This document shows, one piece after another, positions 24,762 through 30,881 of a DNA stretch of 30,881 nt. Within the stretch, counting starts at the first letter, position 1. Each line of letters opens with the position of its first letter. The translations under genes were made by a program, and so were the position numbers. The notes beneath the pieces are model-generated. The model worked only from the letters and a program-made list of their open reading frames with translations, was not told the DNA's origin and searched no databases. The DNA comes from CAYTNY01 sp964439215 (GTDB taxonomy: Bacteria; Oederibacteriota; PGYV01; CAYTNY01), in assembly GCA_964439215.1 (NCBI GenBank), contig CAYTNY010000020.1, positions 1-30,881 of the forward strand, read 5' to 3'.

Positions 24762-27374
24762 ATGAAAAAAACAATAATTTTTTTAATATTTTTAATAATT
24801 GCCGCAGGCACAGCCTATGCGGAAGTGTCTGATGTTGCGATAACAAGCGTCAGCCCGGCTTCTCCCGCGGCAGGCGATCTTGTTACGGTGGATTTTACGT
24901 ACAGTAATGCGGCCAATCCGCATAACAGCAATTATTTTTGCGCTGCGGTATCCGTGTATCAGACAATACAGGGAAGCAATACTCAGGGGCAGACATTTAA
25001 AGTAAATGAAAACGGCATTAATGTCGGCAACACCGGAGAAGGCGATGCTGCCGTAGACGGCGGATATAACATGAATGACGGTGACGGAAGCGCCGCAAAA
25101 TCCGGATCATTTACATTTAATATTCCGTCAACTCTTGAAGGCGGGACCTATTATATAGTAATAGGCGGACGCCAGGACTGGGTTGATACGGGAAGCGCAT
25201 TGCCCGCGTCTGAAGATTATTATGAGATTAACATACCGCTGCCGCCGCCGGAATGCACCATATCCAAAATAGCTGAAGGAACTTCCGTGCAGCCCGGGGA
25301 TTATATTCTTTATTCAATAGATTACAGTTATATAAACGGAACAAACCTTGTTATAACAGATACTGTGCCTGATTACTGCACACTTGTGGAACAGAGTCCG
25401 GGCGGCGTATCGTCCGGTGCGGCTTCGGGTTCAACTCTTACCTGGACGCATCCTGATTCGCTTTCCGGCAGGGTAAGAGGCAGGGTGTGGTTTTTTGTTG
25501 AAGTTGACACAACAGCGCCTGTGGGAGCGGTTATTGACAATACAGCGCAGTGGACAATGGATGAAATTCCGGAGGGAGGCGCCAGCAATCAGGCTTCCGT
25601 AGTTATAGATCCTCCCTTTGAACTCGTAAAAAGCCAGTCAGTTGATTCGGCGCAGGAAGGGGATACAATCACATATTCTTTTGATTTTGACATAAGCGGT
25701 CTGAGTTTGAAATCCTATGATTCGTTTGATGAAAATATAGATGGTTTTTTCAGCACCGGCGGAACTTTTGAATGGGCGGCAGACGCGGACGGCGGAGGTT
25801 ATTTAAAATCGCCGACACAGGGCGCCGGAAATTATCCTCATTTTTTAAGAAATGAACCGGCGGATTTTTGCACAGGAATGATAATTGCCGATGTCTGGAT
25901 AGGGGACGAATTAAATGCGGGATCCGATAACTGGGATGCTTTAATCGTTTTCAGAGACAACGGCCTGGCAGGGACAAACGGAAGAGCGTATGGCGCGGGT
26001 ATATCCGCGGATGGAATACCTCATTCTGTTTATCTGCAGGAAGTAAATCCGGACTATAACGTAAGAGCGGGAAGTAATGCAATAACCGTCAGCAGCATGA
26101 GCTGGTATACGATTAAAATTCTTGTGACAAACGCGGGTTCCGGCGAGGTTAATGTAAAAATAAAAGCATGGCCCAGAGGAACGTCTGAGCCGGGTGTATG
26201 GCACATAAACTGGACAGATACTGACGGGAGTGTTCCTGCCTGCGGGTATGCCGGGTTTCAGGGGCATGAAAGCAATCCGAATTTATATGACAATCTGAAA
26301 ATTTTTCAGCCCAGCCTGGCTGCGTATGACGCTTATTTGTCAGATCCAATACCTTCTCAGATAACATATATCGGAGGGACAGGGACAGACGGCGTGCACG
26401 ACGGAGCAACAGAGTCGGGAGGCGTTGTGAGCTGGACATTTGCGGATGAAGTCGTTGATTATTCGGGGCACGTAGAATGGTGGGGCGAGCTTACCGGATG
26501 CGGGCAGGTGGAGAATACCGGAAATTTTACGCCGAACAGTTATTCTTCTTCCATTGATTCAAACACCGTAATTATGGATGTTGAATGCGCGGAAACGCCC
26601 ACAATAACGCCTACAGCCACTATTACAGCAACGCCTTCCGCTACAAGTACAATAACACCGACCGCCACACAGACTGCGACACCTACAGCGACAATGACAG
26701 CAACATTTACACCGATAATTCCTGTTCTTTCACTGTCAAAATCCGTTGAGCCTGACAGAGCAGGTGAAGGTGATACGGTTACTTATACAATACGCGCCAT
26801 GAATTCGGGCCTGATAGACGCGCAGAATGTAAATATATGGGATACTCTGCCGTCAAAGCATATTTATCTGTCAGGAGGCAGTTATGACGCAGGAACAGAT
26901 GTTGTAAGTTTTATGTCCCCTTTAATAACTGTCGGATCCTATCAGGATTTTGTTTTTACGGCTGTTCTTGACAGCACCATAACAAAAGATGAGGTTTTTT
27001 ATAATACCGCATCCGCGGATTGTGATATTGCGCCGGATAATTTTGTTTCAAACAGAACGGATCTGGCCGCGGATGTGCCGGATCTGGAACTGGAATCAAT
27101 AACAAATTATCCGAATCCGTTTAATGAAATTACAACTTTGGTATACACTCTTACGAAGTCGGCTGATGTAAATATAAGGTTTTATACGGTATCCGGGGAG
27201 CATGTAACAACACTGGAAAATATAGAGGGCATAAAAGGAACAAATAAAACCCAGTGGAACGGCGAAAATGATTTTTTTGAAAAACTCAGTTCAGGTATTT
27301 ATATTTATAAAATAACCGCGGTTTCCGGGGATGAAAAAGTTTTTGCTTTTAATAAACTTGCAATTCTGAGATAA
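24762..27374 (+). CDS. Secreted DUF11 multidomain protein with T9SS-like C terminus
   Basis: 870 residues. A signal peptide (about 1-20, ending TAYA) is followed by an Ig-like N-terminal domain (about 22-165), then a DUF11-type repeat (about 166-290: CTISKIAEGTSVQPGDYILY). A second DUF11 unit (about 291-600) appears interrupted by a jelly-roll-like domain (about 320-510). A Thr/Pro linker follows (about 609-650), then a third DUF11 unit (about 655-770: LSLSKSVEPDRAGEGDTVTY) and a C-terminal domain beginning TNYPNPFNE and ending SSGIYIYKI...NKLAILR. That end resembles FlgD-like/type A sorting domains of type IX secretion. A PorV-like protein is encoded in the same window. It is a surface or secreted structural protein with unknown ligand. 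Confidence 0.87.
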   Translation: MKKTIIFLIFLIIAAGTAYAEVSDVAITSVSPASPAAGDLVTVDFTYSNAANPHNSNYFCAAVSVYQTIQGSNTQGQTFKVNENGINVGNTGEGDAAVDGGYNMNDGDGSAAKSGSFTFNIPSTLEGGTYYIVIGGRQDWVDTGSALPASEDYYEINIPLPPPECTISKIAEGTSVQPGDYILYSIDYSYINGTNLVITDTVPDYCTLVEQSPGGVSSGAASGSTLTWTHPDSLSGRVRGRVWFFVEVDTTAPVGAVIDNTAQWTMDEIPEGGASNQASVVIDPPFELVKSQSVDSAQEGDTITYSFDFDISGLSLKSYDSFDENIDGFFSTGGTFEWAADADGGGYLKSPTQGAGNYPHFLRNEPADFCTGMIIADVWIGDELNAGSDNWDALIVFRDNGLAGTNGRAYGAGISADGIPHSVYLQEVNPDYNVRAGSNAITVSSMSWYTIKILVTNAGSGEVNVKIKAWPRGTSEPGVWHINWTDTDGSVPACGYAGFQGHESNPNLYDNLKIFQPSLAAYDAYLSDPIPSQITYIGGTGTDGVHDGATESGGVVSWTFADEVVDYSGHVEWWGELTGCGQVENTGNFTPNSYSSSIDSNTVIMDVECAETPTITPTATITATPSATSTITPTATQTATPTATMTATFTPIIPVLSLSKSVEPDRAGEGDTVTYTIRAMNSGLIDAQNVNIWDTLPSKHIYLSGGSYDAGTDVVSFMSPLITVGSYQDFVFTAVLDSTITKDEVFYNTASADCDIAPDNFVSNRTDLAADVPDLELESITNYPNPFNEITTLVYTLTKSADVNIRFYTVSGEHVTTLENIEGIKGTNKTQWNGENDFFEKLSSGIYIYKITAVSGDEKVFAFNKLAILR

Positions 27375-27385
27375 ACGGATAAAAT
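27358..27385 (+). promoter_or_regulatory. Possible promoter for the PP-loop gene
   Basis: TTGCAA (27358-27363) and TAAAAT (27380-27385) are separated by 16 nt and straddle the end of the DUF11 gene. A 6-bp inverted repeat (TCCGGC 27385-27390 with GCCGGA 27402-27407) follows but has no T-run. Confidence 0.4.
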
Positions 27386-27454
27386 CCGGCTTAAAAAAAG
27401 CGCCGGAAAAACATCATGAAATTTATTCCTTCCGGATAAGGAGCTGCTTATATC

Positions 27455-28468
27455 ATGAAAGAAAAAACATGTCTTGCGCTTTTCAGCGGAGGGCTCGACA
27501 GCATGCTTGCGGTTTTATATATGGAAAAACTGGGATTCAATGTGATTCCCGTTAATTTTAATATAGGTGTATTTTTCAAAAAATATATAAAAGAAGACGG
27601 GAAATTAAAATACGCAAAAAAAATGCCATTTAAAAACGCGGTTGAAGTTATTGATATATCATCTGATTTTTTAAAGATGCTGAAAGCTCCTCCGCACGGA
27701 TTCGGAAAACATATGAATCCCTGCATAGACTGTAAAATACTTATGCTTAAAAAAGCAAAAGAAATTATGGAAAAGTATAACGCCGGATTTGTAATAACCG
27801 GGGAAGTTCTGGGGCAGAGGCCGATGAGCCAGAATCCTTCCGCGGCAAAAAAAATACGCGATGAATCCGGACTTGAAGGTTTTTTGGTGCGTCCGCTTTG
27901 CGCCAAGGCAATGGAGCCGACAGAGCCTGAAAAACTCGGATGGATAGACAGAGAATCTCTTTTGGGGATAACGGGCAGGGGAAGAAAACAGCAGATTGAA
28001 ATGGCAAAGGAGTTCGGCATTGATAAAGATATTGAAACTCCGGGAGGGGGATGCCTGCTGACAGAAGGACAATACGCAAAACGGCTTAAAGATTTTATGA
28101 CACACAATAAAGACAAAGAACTTAATGAAAAAGATATGTTTATACTTTCAGCCGGCAGGCATTTCAGAAAAGGCAATATTAAATTTATTATAGGCAGAAA
28201 TAAAGAAGACAACGAAAAACTGCGGAAAATATCTGAAGGCGGATATGTCTTCAGGGCCGCTGATATACCCGGACCCGAAGCAGTGGTTTTTGAAAGTATA
28301 TCGGAGAATGATAAAAAATTTATTGCTTCGGTTCTGGCAAGATATACAAAACTTAAAAATGAAAAGGAAGTGACCGTGAAAATTTTAAGCCCTGACGGCG
28401 GAGAAGAAAAACTAAGCGTTGCGCCCATAACGGAAAAAAATGCCGAACAATACAGGATAGACGCGTAA
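27455..28468 (+). CDS. PP-loop ATPase, tRNA-thiolation-like
   Basis: 337 residues. An N-terminal PP-loop SGGLDS (residues 11-16) binds ATP and adenylates the target base. Conserved cysteines suited to sulfur transfer or metal binding follow: Cys90 and Cys93 (PCIDCK) and Cys200 (TPGGGCLL). GFVITGEVLGQRPMSQ (about 111-126) is typical of the ThiI/MnmA-related PP-loop proteins. There is no THUMP domain and no rhodanese domain, so it is neither a classical ThiI nor a full MnmA. The likely role is tRNA thiouridine formation, but the modified position cannot be read from sequence. AAGGAG lies about 11 nt upstream. The next gene begins 2 nt after its stop. Confidence 0.82.
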   Translation: MKEKTCLALFSGGLDSMLAVLYMEKLGFNVIPVNFNIGVFFKKYIKEDGKLKYAKKMPFKNAVEVIDISSDFLKMLKAPPHGFGKHMNPCIDCKILMLKKAKEIMEKYNAGFVITGEVLGQRPMSQNPSAAKKIRDESGLEGFLVRPLCAKAMEPTEPEKLGWIDRESLLGITGRGRKQQIEMAKEFGIDKDIETPGGGCLLTEGQYAKRLKDFMTHNKDKELNEKDMFILSAGRHFRKGNIKFIIGRNKEDNEKLRKISEGGYVFRAADIPGPEAVVFESISENDKKFIASVLARYTKLKNEKEVTVKILSPDGGEEKLSVAPITEKNAEQYRIDA

Positions 28469-28470
28469 AA

Positions 28471-28839
28471 ATGGATCTTATAATAGACGGATACAATCTT
28501 ATGCATAAGGCTGTTTTTAAAAACGGCACCCTGGAGGAAAAAAGGGAGCGTATTATAAGTATTGTTGAGGAATTCTGCGAGGTAAATTCAAACCGTGCAG
28601 TAATTGTTTTTGACGCGGCAGGCACCGAATCAAACATGCGCTCCAAAGAAAAAAGAAAAAATATAAAACTGGTGTTTTCCGCAAAAGGCGAAAGCGCGGA
28701 CGATGCGATAGCGGATATTATAACAAGAAAAAATCCTAAAAAATATATTGTGGTTACGTCAGACAGGTATATAAGGGATATTGCTTTAAATCTCAGGTTT
28801 AACATTATGAAAAGCGAGGAGCTTGCGCAGTATTTTTAA
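28471..28839 (+). CDS. NYN-domain (YacP-like) ribonuclease
   Basis: 122 residues, the size of a bare NYN domain (PIN-like fold). Acidic active-site positions are visible: Asp6 in LIIDGYNLM, Asp48 in VIVFDAAG, the Asp pair in ESADDAIADII, and Asp97 in VVTSDR. Proteins of this YacP/DUF901 group are predicted or shown to be endoribonucleases acting on rRNA or mRNA. It is coupled to the PP-loop gene (2-nt gap), so the two probably act in RNA metabolism together. There is no membrane segment. Confidence 0.88.
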   Translation: MDLIIDGYNLMHKAVFKNGTLEEKRERIISIVEEFCEVNSNRAVIVFDAAGTESNMRSKEKRKNIKLVFSAKGESADDAIADIITRKNPKKYIVVTSDRYIRDIALNLRFNIMKSEELAQYF

Positions 28840-28906
28840 AATAATTTTATCGGATCCCCGCCGGCTGCGGGCATTTAAAACCTGAAAAACACGAAATAAA
28901 AAATAA

Positions 28907-28935
28907 TGGACATAAAAAAAAGAGAATGATATAAT
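28907..28935 (+). promoter_or_regulatory. sigma70-type promoter for the chemoreceptor-like gene and queH
   Basis: TGGACA (28907-28912) and a perfect TATAAT (28930-28935) are separated by 17 nt, about 50 nt upstream of the ATG at 28984. Confidence 0.65.
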
Positions 28936-28983
28936 TCAATCGCCTGATATTAATAACTGAGACCGGAAAATCAGCGGCAGTAA

Positions 28984-30306
28984 ATGCAGGAAAAAAGGGG
29001 TTTTGATGTGGCAGGCTTTAAAAAAGAACACCGTCTTTTAACCGGAATAATCCTGATAATTCTGACAACAGCAGCGGCATCGCTGACGGCTTTCATGTAT
29101 TCAAAAGGAATTCTTGAAAAACAGGGCGCGGGGCCGTTTATAGCGGCTTCTTTTCTGCTGTTGTGCTTCTGGACAGTTGTATTGTTTGATATAAGAAAAA
29201 TAATAAGGGAAAAGAATAAATACCGGAGAGAAGCAGTGCGCGTCAAAGCTGCTGCAAAAGATCTTTCCGGCGCGTTTGAAGCGGCGCTGCGGGACGGAGC
29301 AAATGTGGAAATAAATATTAACGCGGGCGGGGCCGAACTGAACAGGCTTGGAGCCGCGGCAAATGAAATAATAATGTTTAAAAAACAGTCTATGGAATTT
29401 CTTGAACTTTTATCTTCGGGCGATACGGAGACTTTAAAAACAAAAGCACAAAACAGCGGCGCCGCAGGGGATGTTTTTTTAAAAGCAGCCGCATCTGCCG
29501 AAGATATGAAAAAAGAACTCAGAGAAACAACCGGTAAACTTATAAAAACCACGGGGGAATTGTCGCTTTTTTCAAAAGACGGATATAAAACAATATCCGC
29601 AATAAAGGAAATAATTGAAAAAATAGCCGAAGAAAACATAAATATGGCGGAAAATGTAAGAACAGCGTCAGAGTCGGGAAAAGAGGCTTTTATTGAAGCG
29701 AAATCCGGAAAGGATCTTATTGAAATACTTTCGGAAAAAGTAAATTCAATAAAGAAAACCATAGAGATGAATTCAACGGCAATGGATGAACTTGACGCGA
29801 AAACAGCCAGAATCGGGGAAATAGTAAATGTGATTCAGGACATAACATCGCAGACAAATCTTCTTTCCTTAAACGCCGCAATTGAAGCGGCGAGAGCCGG
29901 AGAAGCAGGGCGCGGTTTTGCGGTTGTTGCCGATGAAGTCGGAAAACTTGCGGAAGATTCATCAAAATCCACCAAAGAAATAACAGTAATACTCAAGGAA
30001 ATACAGGGAAGCACGAAAAAAGCTTCTGAGATGACAAGGAAAAGCAGAGAAGCCGGAGACGAAGGTGTTGAAATAATGGAAACCACAAAAGGAAAGTTTG
30101 ATTTTATTGAAAATTCCGTGAGAAATTCGGCAGGACATATAGAAAAAACCGCAGAATTGGCTGAAACCGCGGCAGAGTCGTCAAAAAAAGCAGCGGAAAT
30201 ATCAGAACAGCAGCACCGTACCGCAAAAAAAGCAGCGGAAAGCGCGTTTGAAACGGAACAACTGGCATTAATGCTGGAAAGCATTATTAAAAAACAGGGA
30301 TTTTAA
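28984..30306 (+). CDS. Methyl-accepting chemotaxis-like protein lacking a sensor domain
   Basis: 440 residues. Two membrane helices (about 19-40 and 51-70) are joined by a loop of only ~10 residues, so there is no periplasmic ligand domain. A long cytoplasmic coiled coil follows, with the receptor hairpin tip DITSQTNLLSLNAAIEAARA and GRGFAVVADEVGKLAEDSS (about residues 285-325). The tip normally binds CheA and CheW. The usual EVRKLA reads EVGKLA here. The sensed signal may be membrane-borne, cytoplasmic or supplied by a partner. ATG 28984 has only a weak ribosome-binding site; GTG 29008, preceded by AAAAAAGGGG, is a good alternative and would shorten the protein by 8 residues. queH follows after 11 nt. 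Confidence 0.88.
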   Translation: MQEKRGFDVAGFKKEHRLLTGIILIILTTAAASLTAFMYSKGILEKQGAGPFIAASFLLLCFWTVVLFDIRKIIREKNKYRREAVRVKAAAKDLSGAFEAALRDGANVEININAGGAELNRLGAAANEIIMFKKQSMEFLELLSSGDTETLKTKAQNSGAAGDVFLKAAASAEDMKKELRETTGKLIKTTGELSLFSKDGYKTISAIKEIIEKIAEENINMAENVRTASESGKEAFIEAKSGKDLIEILSEKVNSIKKTIEMNSTAMDELDAKTARIGEIVNVIQDITSQTNLLSLNAAIEAARAGEAGRGFAVVADEVGKLAEDSSKSTKEITVILKEIQGSTKKASEMTRKSREAGDEGVEIMETTKGKFDFIENSVRNSAGHIEKTAELAETAAESSKKAAEISEQQHRTAKKAAESAFETEQLALMLESIIKKQGF

Positions 30307-30317
30307 AGGCTGTATTT

Positions 30318-30857
30318 ATGAAAAAGAAAATTTTTCTTCTTGTCTGCTGTGCGCCTGACGCTTCTTATTCCGCTGAATTTCTGAAAAATCTCGGATACGA
30401 AGTTATAACTTATTTTTACAATCCCTGCATACACCCTCAGGAAGAATATGAAAAAAGAAAAGCCGCCATGGAAACTCTTGCTGAAAAGACAGGAATTAAA
30501 AATATAGATAATCCTGTTTATGATCCGGAAAGGTTTTTTAAAGAAGTAAAAGGCCTGGAAAAAGAACCTGAAGGCGGGAAGAGATGCAAAGTATGTTTTT
30601 ATATGCGCCTTGAAAATGCCGCGGCAAAGGCAAAAGAATTTGGGACTGAACAGCTTGCCTCAACTCTGACAATAAGCCCTCATAAAAGCGCGGAGCTTAT
30701 TAATGAACTCGGAAAAGCCGCGGCAAAAAAACACGGAATAAAATATTTTGAGTCAAATTTTAAAAAAAATGACGGGTTTAAAAAGTCTGTTGAACTTTCC
30801 AGAAAATACGGACTCTACCGCCAAAAATACTGCGGGTGCATTTTTTCAATGGAGTAA
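30318..30857 (+). CDS. queH: QueH, epoxyqueuosine reductase
   Basis: 179 residues. It reduces epoxyqueuosine to queuosine at tRNA position 34 and is the non-orthologous alternative to the cobalamin enzyme QueG. Family landmarks are Cys10-Cys11 (LLVCCAP), YFYNPCIHPQEEY (32-44), GLEKEPEGGKRCKVCF with Cys90 and Cys93, TLTISPHKSAELINELG, FKKNDGFKKSVELS, and YGLYRQKYCGC with Cys172 and Cys174. The cysteines fit its iron-sulfur cluster and metal site. The N-terminal motif reads CCAPD instead of the common CCAPC. AAAGG precedes the ATG. With QueA at the other end of the window, both steps from preQ1-tRNA to queuosine are covered. After the stop, only 24 nt remain. Confidence 0.95.
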   Translation: MKKKIFLLVCCAPDASYSAEFLKNLGYEVITYFYNPCIHPQEEYEKRKAAMETLAEKTGIKNIDNPVYDPERFFKEVKGLEKEPEGGKRCKVCFYMRLENAAAKAKEFGTEQLASTLTISPHKSAELINELGKAAAKKHGIKYFESNFKKNDGFKKSVELSRKYGLYRQKYCGCIFSME

Positions 30858-30881
30858 AGTTCTGAGTTCCAGGTTCCAGGT

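Noticed and set aside
27448..28506. Long open frame (352 codons) on the minus strand
   Set aside because: It is the exact antisense of the PP-loop gene, whose plus-strand product has clear motifs; the minus product is Ser/Phe-rich with no ribosome-binding site.
28857..28871. Terminator after the NYN gene
   Set aside because: CCCGC/GCGGG forms only a 5-bp stem and is followed by 'catttaaaacc' with no T-run.
28971..29762. Open frame of 263 codons on the minus strand
   Set aside because: It is antisense to the chemoreceptor-like coiled coil; its Ser/Ala/Phe-rich composition is the usual reflection of Glu/Lys/Ala codons.
1..30881. tRNA or rRNA genes
   Set aside because: No intergenic stretch shows a cloverleaf-like set of stems, a GTTCGAnTC T-loop, or conserved rRNA segments by eye; a tRNAscan/Infernal run would be decisive.

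Overview
The window is A+T-rich, gene-dense bacterial DNA from a diderm. It encodes a lipobox-bearing lipoprotein, an Lgt-family enzyme, a PorV-like outer-membrane barrel fused to an OmpA peptidoglycan-binding domain, and type IV prepilins. Long secreted proteins with DUF11 domains, a Thr-Pro linker and a C-terminal 'YPNPF' FlgD-like/T9SS-like domain, together with PorV, recall the FCB group and some uncultivated candidate phyla. That placement is an inference; no rRNA or tRNA gene is present to settle it. I saw no transposase, integrase, phage gene or CRISPR array.

Layout: 1-491 is a noncoding block with a structured repeat. 492-2115 holds queA and an exported thioredoxin-fold-like protein. 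2066-4107 (minus) is a GT39-like membrane glycosyltransferase split by a -1 frameshift at a T-rich slippery heptamer. 4311-9301 is a tight five-gene signalling cluster: a degenerate HD-GYP protein, a class III adenylate cyclase, a TPR protein, a small Cys/His protein and a ZAS-type membrane protein. 9328-11301 (minus) is the PorV-OmpA fusion. 11302-12138 is noncoding and carries two further relatives of the repeat. 12139-15566 holds a Kelch-like lipoprotein, a cAMP-binding-domain gene broken by two frameshifts, and a 597-aa cytoplasmic protein I cannot identify. 15576-23782 (minus) is a probable operon: a giant prepilin, a second prepilin, a PilX-like protein, an O-antigen-ligase-like protein with TPRs, and an unknown polytopic membrane protein. 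An Lgt homologue and a large DUF11 surface protein diverge at 24.7 kb. 27455-30857 holds a PP-loop thiolation-like enzyme, a NYN/YacP-like RNase, a chemoreceptor-like protein and queH.

Functional themes: tRNA modification (QueA and QueH bracket the window and catalyse the last two steps to queuosine; the PP-loop protein may thiolate tRNA); nucleotide second-messenger signalling (cyclase, HD-GYP, cNMP domain); and cell-surface construction (pilins with a ligase that could glycosylate them, GT39, PorV/OmpA, DUF11 protein, Lgt). Good sigma70-type promoters (-35/-10 with 16-18 nt spacers) can be seen in front of most transcription units. Two genes are disrupted at homopolymer runs, so sequencing error has to be excluded before either is called a pseudogene or a recoding case.
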